16,888 nucleotides of DNA from Acidobacteriota bacterium (GTDB lineage Bacteria; Acidobacteriota; Vicinamibacteria; Vicinamibacterales; UBA8438): positions 1 to 16,888 of the forward strand of contig WTGR01000703.1 in assembly GCA_011523485.1 (NCBI GenBank). The letters are read 5' to 3'. The position numbers and the translations under genes were made by a program. The notes below the pieces were generated by a model that was not told the origin of the DNA, ran no database searches, and saw only the letters and a program-made list of their open reading frames with translations. Of the stretch, positions 6,635-14,614 are shown in pieces. The stretch's first letter is position 1. Every line of letters begins with the position of its first letter.

Positions 6635-7099
6635 GTGCCAGACGTCGTACATACCAGCCGCATGCGGATAGATCGGGTCAAGGGACCCATCCGCGAGATG
6701 TTCCTCGACGGGTTCGACACGCCGATCCGGTTCGGCGTGCACGGGGGCATCAAGAAGTTCTACGGGGTGGAGCCGGACGAGGACGTGCCCGCGACGCTCG
6801 ACTACATGGTCGGCGCCGTCGGCGGTTGACTGCTCGGCACCCTTGCACGCGCACTGGAGGTGCGCGAGATTCCGGCGCCGCCCGACAAGATCACCGCCGC
6901 CGTCGAAGGCGACATCGAAGCGATCGACAAGGTGCTGCGCATCACGCGCATCCGCGTCCGCTACGACCTCACGGTCCCGAAGGGGAAGCGCGAGGCGGCC
7001 GAGCGCGCCGTCGAGCGGCACCCGCGCGGGTGCCCCGCGGCCAACAGCGTGGCCGACTGCATCGAGCTCGACATCCAGGCGAACATCACCGAGGAGTAG
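6635..7099 (+). CDS. OsmC family protein with in-frame UGA at the redox-active Cys position (predicted selenoprotein)
   Basis: OsmC/Ohr proteins are thiol-dependent peroxidases that reduce organic hydroperoxides. The frame starts at GTG 6635 behind a strong Shine-Dalgarno. It runs through FDTPIRFGVHGGIKKFYG and PATLDYMVGAVGG, meets a single TGA at 6827-6829, and continues in the same frame as LLGTLARALEVREIPAPP to the TAG at 7097-7099. Read through, the product has 154 residues, normal for the family, with conserved sequence on both sides. OsmC proteins have Cys after this Gly-Gly (GGC); here residue 65 is UGA. The second family Cys, C133 in HPRGCPAANSV, is intact, giving a predicted Sec/Cys pair. 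A SECIS-like hairpin follows at 6848-6866. A nonsense mutation is the alternative, but it would have to hit just the catalytic codon. Neighbours are an exported phosphatase (divergent) and a DUF255 protein. Confidence 0.8.
6827..6829 (+). other. Predicted selenocysteine codon (UGA) in osmC
   Basis: The codon TGA follows GGC GGT and is followed by CTG. It replaces the Cys codon expected in the OsmC GGC motif, and a C follows the UGA, a context generally considered weak for termination. The frame upstream and downstream is identical, with no shift. Selenocysteine insertion is inferred; stop readthrough or a true stop are the alternatives. Confidence 0.75.
6848..6866 (+). promoter_or_regulatory. 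Candidate bacterial SECIS element
   Basis: CGCGCAC (6848-6854) pairs perfectly with GTGCGCG (6860-6866) around a 5-nt loop TGGAG. The loop begins 25 nt after the UGA and has G as its second base. From memory, bacterial SECIS elements lie inside the coding region with the apical loop about 16-37 nt after the UGA and a G in the first two loop bases, so this fits. SelB binding cannot be shown from sequence, and short perfect hairpins are common in GC-rich DNA. Confidence 0.6.
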
Positions 7100-7198
7100 C
7101 GTTTCACCTGCCGGCGGTCGGGGGCGCGTCGAGGCGGGCGAGTCATGGCTGGCGCGTCTACCTCGATGTACGCCTGACCGGTCCGTGAGTAGGCGCCC

Positions 7199-8677
7199 GT
7201 GGCGACGACCTCCCTCGTCGAGTGGCGTTCGTGGGGGCGCGCCGCCTTCGACGAGGCGCGCGCCGGGCAGGTCCCCGTGCTGCTGGCCCTCGGACCGGGC
7301 TGGTGCCCGGCCGGTGCGGCGATGCTGCACGGGGCGTACGCCGATCCCGGTGTCGCCGATCTGCTCGACGATCGGTTTGTGCCGGTCCGGGTGGACGCCG
7401 ACGAGCACCCGGACGTCGCGGACCGCTACGGCCTCGGCGCCTGGCCGACGACCGCGTTCCTGACCCCGGACGGTCAGGTTCTGGGCGGGGAGACCTACGC
7501 GACCGCGGAGAGGATGCGGGACCTGCTCCCGCGCGTCGCCGACGCGTTCGAGCAGCAGCGGGACGCGATCGCGGCGCGCGGCGCGGCGCCTGCCGCCCAA
7601 CCCGCCGTTCCGGCGGCCGCCGCGCCCGACCCCGACGTCGACGCCTGGGTGGGCGATCATCTGCTCGCGCAGTTCGACGAGGAGCACGGCGGCTTCGGCG
7701 GCGGGGCGAAGCGGGTCCACGCAGCCGCCCTCGAGCTGGCGTGGCGTCGGGCCGGGGACGGTGACGAGGCGTTCGGCGCGGTGTTCGAACGCACGCTCCG
7801 GGCCATGGCCTGGGGTGGGCTCTACGACGAGCTCGACGGCGGCGTGTTCCGCTACTGCGCGCGCCGCGACTGGACCGCGCCGGCGACCGAGAAGCTGCTC
7901 GCCGTCAACGCCGACGCGCTCCGCCTCTTCCTGCTGCCCGACGACGACGGCTGCCTCGATCGAGCCATCGGCGTGGTCGGCTACGTGCGCCGCACGCTCG
8001 CCGACCCGGCGCCGGACCACCCCGGGTTCTTCGCCAGCCAGCGAGGCGACCCGGAGTACTACCGGCCGCGGGTGGAAGCAGATGCACCCGCGGTCGGGCC
8101 GCCCCCTGTCGACCGCGCCGTCTACGCCGACGGCACGGCCCTGATGGCCCGCGCGTTCGCCGCCGCGTCGGAGACCCTGCGCGACTCGTCGCTGTTGGAG
8201 TTCGCCGTCGACGCGATGGAGCACGTCGTGGCGGGGACCTACGAGCGCGGCGGCGGGATCGCCCACCGGTCCGGCTCCCGCGCCGGCGTCCGGGGCCTGC
8301 TTACCGACCAGGTCCGGGCCGCCGCGGCGCTGCTCGATCTCCACGCGCTGACCGACCGCGAGGTCTATCTCGACATGGCCCAGGAGCTGATGCACTTCGC
8401 GATCCAGCATCTGTGGGACCCGAGCGGAGGCGGTGGGTTCCTCGACCGCGTCCACGGCCCGGAGGACATCGGTCTGCTGCGGGAGCCGCTGCAACCGTTC
8501 GCCGTCAACTGCGAGGCGGCGCGCGTGCTCCTGCGATTGGCGACCATCACCGCCGACCCGGCGTTTCGGGATCGCGCCGCCGCCACGCTCGCCGCGCAGA
8601 CGGCGGCCACCCGCGCCCACGGCGTCGACGCGGCGCCGTACGCTCTCGCCGTGCGCGATCTGCGGGATGTCGACTGA
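7199..8677 (+). CDS. DUF255/YyaL-type thioredoxin-like protein (short form, degenerate CxxC)
   Basis: A 492-residue protein of the DUF255 (YyaL/SSP411, SPATA20-like) family: an N-terminal thioredoxin fold followed by an alpha/alpha-barrel resembling sugar epimerases. VEWRSWGRAAFDEARAGQVP (7-26) matches the family's N-terminus. YGLGAWPTTAFLTPDGQ (77-93) holds the cis-Pro loop. GFGGGAKR and GGLYDELDGGVFRY are typical of the middle region. The usual CHWCHVM motif is replaced by CPAGAAM: C36 remains, but the second Cys aligns to G39. Usual length is about 650-700 residues, so this is a shortened form. The GTG at 7199 follows an in-frame stop at 7190-7192 and is the only start that keeps the conserved N-terminus. 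The cellular role of the family is poorly known. It follows osmC by 99 nt on the same strand. Confidence 0.8.
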   Translation: MATTSLVEWRSWGRAAFDEARAGQVPVLLALGPGWCPAGAAMLHGAYADPGVADLLDDRFVPVRVDADEHPDVADRYGLGAWPTTAFLTPDGQVLGGETYATAERMRDLLPRVADAFEQQRDAIAARGAAPAAQPAVPAAAAPDPDVDAWVGDHLLAQFDEEHGGFGGGAKRVHAAALELAWRRAGDGDEAFGAVFERTLRAMAWGGLYDELDGGVFRYCARRDWTAPATEKLLAVNADALRLFLLPDDDGCLDRAIGVVGYVRRTLADPAPDHPGFFASQRGDPEYYRPRVEADAPAVGPPPVDRAVYADGTALMARAFAAASETLRDSSLLEFAVDAMEHVVAGTYERGGGIAHRSGSRAGVRGLLTDQVRAAAALLDLHALTDREVYLDMAQELMHFAIQHLWDPSGGGGFLDRVHGPEDIGLLREPLQPFAVNCEAARVLLRLATITADPAFRDRAAATLAAQTAATRAHGVDAAPYALAVRDLRDVD

Positions 8678-8891
8678 GCGACCGCTGCACGGGAAGTCGG
8701 TATGGAGTGGCCACCACCGCCGACGCCTACAGGGTGACCGAGGATCGATATGCCACGAGGTGACACGGATCGTACCGGCGGGCCGACACGCCCACCGACT
8801 CCCCCACCTCCGCCGCCAAGATAGAGCCGGCACGGCCAGGCGGGAGCCTCGCCGACGCGGCGCGAGTCTTCCCGGACGCCCGCAACCGCCG

Positions 8892-8900
8892 TGCTAGACT
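8892..8900 (+). promoter_or_regulatory. Putative extended -10 promoter of the transketolase gene
   Basis: TGCTAGACT is an extended -10 (TGn plus TAGACT) 19 nt before the GTG start. Between them lies GAGG (8911-8914), a modest Shine-Dalgarno 5 nt from the start. The -35 region is unclear. The rest of the 242-bp gap 8678-8919 shows no gene or obvious terminator. Confidence 0.4.
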
Positions 8901-8919
8901 TCCCGCGCCAGAGGAACCC

Positions 8920-10824
8920 GTGCCATCCGATTTCACCGCGATTGTCCCCGCGCTCGAGCGGGTCGCGACCCGTCTGCGCATGGCGTCCGTGCGCGCCACG
9001 AGTGCGGCGGGCAGCGGCCATCCGTCGAGTTGCTGCTCGGCCGCCGACATCGTCGCCGCCCTGTTCTTCGGGCACATGCGCTTCGACCCGCGGGACCCGC
9101 AGAACCACGACAACGACCGCTTCGTCCTGTCGAAGGGGCACGCGGCCCCGCTGCTGTATGCCGCCTGGGCCGAGGCGGGATTCGTCCCGCCGGACGACCT
9201 GCTGAAGCTCCGGCAGATCGACTGCGACCTGGAGGGGCACCCGACGCCGCGCCTGCCGTTCGTCGACGTGGCGACCGGTTCGCTCGGACAGGGCATCTGT
9301 GCCGCCGTCGGCATCGCGCTCAACGCCCGCCGCATCGGCTCGGACTACCGCACTTACGTGCTCGTCGGCGACGGCGAGTCGGCGGAGGGTTCGGTGTGGG
9401 AGGCCGCGCAGGTCGCGGACCGCTGCCGGCTCGACAACCTGTGCGGCATCACCGACGTCAACGGCTTCGGCCAGAGCCGGGCGACGCAGTGGGGCCACGA
9501 CATGGCGGCCTACCGGGCGCGATGGAAGGCCTTCGGCTGGCACGCCGTCGTCGTCGACGGCCACGACGTCGGGGCCATCGCGGCGGCGCTGGAAGAAGCA
9601 CGCGGGACCACGGGGCGGCCGACGATGATTCTCGCCCGTACCGTCAAGGGCAAGGGCGTGTCGCTGATCGAGGGGCAGGACGGCTGGCACGGCAAGCCGA
9701 TCGAGCCCGGTGCGCATCTCGACGCCGCGCTCGACGAGTTGAACGGCCGGCTCGGACCGGCAACGGCGATCCCGGCCATCCCGCCGCCGGCGCGGTCGGA
9801 GGCGGCGCCGGCGCAGGTCCATACCGGTCCGCCGCGATTGCCGTCCCCGCCGGCCTACGAGCGGGGAAGCCTGGTGGCGACGCGGACGGCCTACGGCGAC
9901 GCGCTCGCGGCCCTCGGCGCGGCGGATCCGCGCATCGTGGCGCTCGACGCCGACGTCGGCAACTCCACGTTCAGCCAGACCTTCGAGCGCGCGCATCCGG
10001 ACCGGTTCGTCGAGACCTACATCGCCGAGCAGGCGATGGTCGGCGCCGCCATGGGACTGGCCAGCCGCGGCGCCATCCCGTTCCCGTCGACGTTCGCCGC
10101 CTTCCTGACCCGGGCGTCCGACTTCGTGCGCATGGCGGGCATCGGCGGGATGAACATCAAGCTCGCGGGATCGCACGCGGGGATTTCCATCGGCGAGGAC
10201 GGACCCTCCCAGATGGCGCTGGAGGATCTCGCGATGATGCGCGCCGTGCCCGGCTGCGCCGTTCTCTACCCGTGCGACGCGGTCAGCGCCGTGCGCCTGG
10301 TCGAGGCGGCGGCCGGCTGCGACGGCATGGTCTACATCCGGACCTCCCGGCCGAAGACCCCGGTCATCTACGGCCCCGACGACGAGTTCCCGATCGGCGG
10401 GTCGAAGGTGGTGCGCGAGTCGCCGGACGACGCCGCGACGGTGGTGGCGGCCGGGGTCACCCTCTTCGAGGCGTTGCGGGCGCACGACGCGCTGGCCGCC
10501 GAGGGCATCCCGTTGCGCGTCATCGACGCCTACTCGGTGCAGCCGGTGGACCGCCGCGCCCTGGTCGCCGCCGCGTGCCGCACGGGCGGCCGGCTGATCA
10601 CCGTCGAGGACCATTACCCGGCGGGGGGGCTCGGCGACGCGGTCAGCGAAGCGGTCGCGCCCGACGGCATCGTGGTGGAGCGCCTCGCCGTCCGCGGGAT
10701 CCCGCGCAGCGGGCGGCCCGACGAGCTCCTCGAGCGTTTCGGCATCTCCGCCTCCTGCATCGCCGCCGCGGTGCGCCGTCAGGTCGGCAACCGGGCCGAA
10801 ACCGCGGCGGCCGGTCGAGCGTAG
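8920..10824 (+). CDS. tkt: Transketolase (human-type, single chain)
   Basis: Transketolase moves two-carbon ketol units between sugar phosphates in the pentose phosphate or Calvin pathways, using thiamine diphosphate (ThDP) and Mg2+. The 634-residue chain has three domains. The N-terminal ThDP domain includes SAAGSGHPSSCCSAADIV near residues 28-45, LSKGHAAPLLYA near 70-81, and the ThDP/metal motif VGDGESAEGSVWEA with ITDVNGFGQS. The pyrimidine-binding domain includes YIAEQAMVGAAMGLASRG near 367-384 with the catalytic Glu. The C-terminal domain contains IRVIDAYSVQPVD-like sequence and ends near VAPDGIVVE. AFGWHAVVVDGHDV and WHGKPI resemble the vertebrate TKT type more than the longer E. coli type; a Pro/Ala-rich linker lies near 285-310. 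GTG at 8920 has a Shine-Dalgarno and begins just before the first conserved helix. It appears to be monocistronic. Confidence 0.93.
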   Translation: MPSDFTAIVPALERVATRLRMASVRATSAAGSGHPSSCCSAADIVAALFFGHMRFDPRDPQNHDNDRFVLSKGHAAPLLYAAWAEAGFVPPDDLLKLRQIDCDLEGHPTPRLPFVDVATGSLGQGICAAVGIALNARRIGSDYRTYVLVGDGESAEGSVWEAAQVADRCRLDNLCGITDVNGFGQSRATQWGHDMAAYRARWKAFGWHAVVVDGHDVGAIAAALEEARGTTGRPTMILARTVKGKGVSLIEGQDGWHGKPIEPGAHLDAALDELNGRLGPATAIPAIPPPARSEAAPAQVHTGPPRLPSPPAYERGSLVATRTAYGDALAALGAADPRIVALDADVGNSTFSQTFERAHPDRFVETYIAEQAMVGAAMGLASRGAIPFPSTFAAFLTRASDFVRMAGIGGMNIKLAGSHAGISIGEDGPSQMALEDLAMMRAVPGCAVLYPCDAVSAVRLVEAAAGCDGMVYIRTSRPKTPVIYGPDDEFPIGGSKVVRESPDDAATVVAAGVTLFEALRAHDALAAEGIPLRVIDAYSVQPVDRRALVAAACRTGGRLITVEDHYPAGGLGDAVSEAVAPDGIVVERLAVRGIPRSGRPDELLERFGISASCIAAAVRRQVGNRAETAAAGRA

Positions 10825-10963
10825 GCGAGTACGGCGCCGCCGGCCTCGGGCGACCCTGGCGCGGCGCATTGCGTCCGGCGGTCGATCCCGGTCATGATCC
10901 GGGCGCAGGAGCAAGGGCGCTGATCGATCTCATCCTCGTTCTCGCGGGCGAGCCCGAGGACTC

Positions 10964-10979
10964 CGACGGCTTGCCGTCG
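10964..10979 (+). other. Short perfect hairpin just before the ggt gene
   Basis: CGACGGC and GCCGTCG are a perfect 7-bp inverted repeat with a 2-nt spacer. It lies 5 nt before the first possible ggt ATG (10985) and 26 nt before the preferred one. There is no T run, so it is not an intrinsic terminator. It could be a structured leader or a chance repeat. The remaining gap after tkt (10825-10963) shows nothing else. Confidence 0.25.
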
Positions 10980-11005
10980 AAGCCATGAAGCAGGGAGCAA
11001 TGAAC

Positions 11006-12760
<1,755 letters not shown>

Positions 12761-12764
12761 ACCC

Positions 12765-13133
12765 GTGATTCACATCGTCTGTCTGTACGACCGGCGTCGG
12801 AAGGGTGAGCGCTTGCGGGTGGGGGCCGTCAGACGCCCCCCGCGCGGCAAACGCAAGGAGGACGTCGACGAGTACGACGTCCGGCTTCCCGAGTTGGCGC
12901 CGAGCAGTGAGTTGCTGAAGAAGTTCAAGGATGGCGCCATCTCCTGGGATCGATTCGTTCAGCGCTATCGATCGGAGATGAACAAGCCAGAGCGCAAGTA
13001 CCTGATTCCCCTGTTCGCTGCCCTCTCGAAGGTGACCGACTTGTCCGTCGGCTGCTACTGCGAGGACGAATCGCGGTGCCACCGGTCGGTTCTGCGCGAT
13101 CTGCTGGTCGATGCCGGGGCCGACTTGGCGTAG
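12765..13133 (+). CDS. DUF488 family protein
   Basis: A 122-residue protein matching the DUF488 (YeaO-like) family. Recognisable parts are the LPELAPSSELLKKF segment (residues about 42-55), WDRFVQRYRSEM (61-72), and the C-terminal VGCYCEDESRCHRSVLRDLL (94-113) with two Cys and one His. The biochemical function of the family is not established. The start is a GTG 4 nt after the ggt stop, without a visible Shine-Dalgarno, so translational coupling to ggt is possible. The HEPN gene begins 12 nt after its stop, which suggests co-expression. Its Lys/Glu-rich composition is somewhat unlike the preceding metabolic genes. The pairing with an HEPN protein hints at a conflict or stress role, but this is inference. 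Confidence 0.75.
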   Translation: MIHIVCLYDRRRKGERLRVGAVRRPPRGKRKEDVDEYDVRLPELAPSSELLKKFKDGAISWDRFVQRYRSEMNKPERKYLIPLFAALSKVTDLSVGCYCEDESRCHRSVLRDLLVDAGADLA

Positions 13134-13145
13134 CCACGAGAGTCG

Positions 13146-13925
13146 ATGCGCCTGAAGTCCGCGGTGATCTTGGAGATCAAGTGGATGCGCCGCTCGTGGT
13201 ATCACAAACCCTCTGGCGCACCGAGAGAGACACCGCCTCTCCGGGATGCTCTAAACCTCCGTTTGCGGCGAGTCCTCAGTTGGCTTGGGCGCGCTGAGCG
13301 AGAGTACAGGGCGGGTAGTGGCGACCTTGACGCAGCATTCATGTTCTACTGGGTTGCCTTCAATGCGGCGTACGACGAGTTGAGTTCACCAGGAGGTCTC
13401 GTGAATCGTGCGCAAGCGGCTCAGCGCTTTCGAGACTACTTCAAGAAAATCGCCGGATGCGATTCGGGAAAGGCGATCCGCAGTGCGATACTGTCGGATC
13501 TCCGATCCCAGATTGAAGAGCTACTGAACAACAAGTACGTGTTCGAGCCGTACTGGAAGTACTACCATGGAGTGACCAAGAACACGGGCTGGAAGTCGGA
13601 GCTTGATTCCAGCAAGAAGAGGGCAAGTCGGGCGATCACGCATATGTGCCAAACGAACATCGCCGCTGCCGAGAAAGGCGTGGACGTATTGTGCGAATTG
13701 TTTGATCGCCTCTACACCTTGCGCAATCAACTGCTTCACGGCAGTGCTACGTGGAAGAGTTCAGTGAATCGAAAGCAAGTGGAGCCTGGTGCGGATCTCA
13801 TGGCCCGTTTGGTACCCTATTTCGCTGATGTCATGATCGACTACCCGGACGCCGGCTGGGACGCTCCACGTTACCCCGTGGTCCAAGATAGGGGGCCGAT
13901 GTCGGGATGGCCGGGGCGCGAGTGA
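13146..13925 (+). CDS. Apea-like HEPN domain protein (putative RNase-type conflict protein)
   Basis: A 259-residue, mostly alpha-helical protein of no named family that I can assign firmly. FMFYWVAFNAAYDEL (residues about 66-80) followed much later by LFDRLYTLRNQLLHGSATW (185-203) is the layout of Apea/RiboL-PSP-type HEPN domains. The R-x4-H signature, RNQLLH at 193-198, matches the HEPN catalytic motif, so ribonuclease activity is plausible. The region is visibly less GC-rich and has more A/T-ending codons than its neighbours, which suggests recent acquisition. It follows the DUF488 gene by 12 nt. The true start may be internal, since residues 1-30 look poorly conserved. It converges with the MazF-like toxin, with 18 nt between stops. 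Confidence 0.65.
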   Translation: MRLKSAVILEIKWMRRSWYHKPSGAPRETPPLRDALNLRLRRVLSWLGRAEREYRAGSGDLDAAFMFYWVAFNAAYDELSSPGGLVNRAQAAQRFRDYFKKIAGCDSGKAIRSAILSDLRSQIEELLNNKYVFEPYWKYYHGVTKNTGWKSELDSSKKRASRAITHMCQTNIAAAEKGVDVLCELFDRLYTLRNQLLHGSATWKSSVNRKQVEPGADLMARLVPYFADVMIDYPDAGWDAPRYPVVQDRGPMSGWPGRE

Positions 13926-13943
13926 CATTCAGTGCGAGGAGCG

Positions 13944-14291
13944 TCAGAGGCCCAGCGATGCCCTCACGTTCCGCTCGACGGCGACAAGATCGGGAGCGCG
14001 CAGCATGCCCAGGATCTCTTCGATCATGTCGCGCTTGATGGTCCTGATGATGCCGGTCACGACGGATGGAGAGAGAAGACCCGCCTCGCGCCACTGCGCA
14101 ATCTGGTAGTCGCCGACGAGCAACCGTTCGACATTGCTCGTGATGGCTGCCACGAGGACTTCTCGCCGGCCTGCGTGGTACTCGTCCGTACTCAGAATCA
14201 GGACTGGGCGTCGCTTCGCACCTTTTTCGTCCGCGAAGACGAATCTGACGAGGACGATCGCGCCCCGGTCAGAGCTCGTCGTACGCGGCAT
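13944..14291 (-). CDS. MazF/PemK-family mRNA interferase toxin
   Basis: A 115-residue member of the type II PemK/MazF (CcdB-fold) toxin family, whose members cut mRNA at short sequences. DRGAIVLVRFVFADEKGAKRR (residues 8-28) gives the first strand and the basic loop. RRPVLILSTDEYHAGRREVLVAAITSN (27-53) contains the family core with the conserved Pro and the Ser/Thr-Asn end. LLSPSVVTGIIRTIKRDMI (72-90) is the typical second half. Its start lies inside the upstream antitoxin gene (23-nt overlap), the usual antitoxin-toxin arrangement. Length and motifs are complete, so it may be active. Target sequence cannot be predicted. Confidence 0.85.
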   Translation of the reverse strand: MPRTTSSDRGAIVLVRFVFADEKGAKRRPVLILSTDEYHAGRREVLVAAITSNVERLLVGDYQIAQWREAGLLSPSVVTGIIRTIKRDMIEEILGMLRAPDLVAVERNVRASLGL

Positions 14292-14523
14292 CGGCAGGGT
14301 TGTCCCACAACTCGCCGAGCACCGGGTCCGCAGAGGCTCTCAGCGCGACCAGATCGGCCGAGGTCTCGTCATCAGGCAGGTCATCTTGCAGTCGTGCTTC
14401 GATGGCTTCCGACACGTACTGCCGAATGGACTGGTCTCGCTGCGCTGCAGCGAGGCGGATTCGCCACCGTGTTTCCCGCGTCACGTCGATGCTGAGTCTG
14501 GCGCGCTGTGCATCCAAGGTCAT
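14269..14523 (-). CDS. Antitoxin partner of the MazF/PemK toxin (ribbon-helix-helix type)
   Basis: An 84-residue protein starting MTLDAQRARLSIDVTRETRW. RLSIDVTRETRWRIRLAAAQ followed by QSIRQYVSEAIEARL looks like a ribbon-helix-helix DNA-binding domain (strand, helix, turn, helix). The acidic C-terminus (DDLPDDETSAD, then DNPADAAYDEL) is the likely toxin-binding tail. The ATG at 14523 is preferred to an upstream ATG at 14583, because the ribbon strand starts near it and the promoter/operator lies at 14535-14552. It overlaps the toxin gene by 23 nt. It is divergent from the Fic gene, with an 83-bp shared regulatory region. Confidence 0.75.
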   Translation of the reverse strand: MTLDAQRARLSIDVTRETRWRIRLAAAQRDQSIRQYVSEAIEARLQDDLPDDETSADLVALRASADPVLGELWDNPADAAYDEL

Positions 14524-14534
14524 GGTTTCTTCAT

Positions 14535-14552
14535 GATATACGCAATTACGTA
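14535..14552 (-). promoter_or_regulatory. Promoter and imperfect palindromic operator of the MazF-type TA operon
   Basis: On the minus strand TATATC (14535-14540) could be a -10, 11 nt before the antitoxin ATG. The bases 14539-14552 form a 14-bp palindrome, TACGTAATTGCGTA, with one mismatched pair. This is an AT-rich dyad in GC-rich DNA, placed as expected for autorepression by the antitoxin. The binding is inferred. Confidence 0.45.
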
Positions 14553-14589
14553 AACGAGACGAGAATCTGGCCATGCGGAGCATCGCGAG

Positions 14590-14614
14590 TATAATCTCCG
14601 CAAGTCGTGCGGAG
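14590..14614 (+). promoter_or_regulatory. Consensus -10 plus hairpin/dyad at the start of the Fic gene
   Basis: TATAAT at 14590-14595 is a perfect -10, 11 nt before the GTG start (14607). It is immediately followed by a perfect 7-bp inverted repeat, CTCCGCA (14596-14602) and TGCGGAG (14608-14614), around AGTCG, and then by TTTTT. Transcription from this -10 would begin inside the dyad, so an operator at the transcription start is more likely than an RNA terminator. For transcripts from upstream, the hairpin plus T run could act as a weak terminator. Confidence 0.45.

Noticed and set aside
6635..6829. A 64-residue truncated OsmC ending at the TGA, plus a separate gene from about 6860
   Set aside because: The two parts are in the same frame, together match one full-length OsmC, and the break falls exactly on a catalytic Cys codon. 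There is no separate Shine-Dalgarno for the second part, and its apparent GTG at 6860 lies within the hairpin and the conserved helix.
5861..8833. 990-codon minus-strand frame opposite osmC and the DUF255 gene
   Set aside because: It runs antisense through clearly coding genes, is Arg/Gly-rich and has no recognisable domain.
8365..10914. 849-codon minus-strand frame opposite transketolase
   Set aside because: It is an antisense shadow of tkt; the plus-strand frame carries all ThDP motifs.
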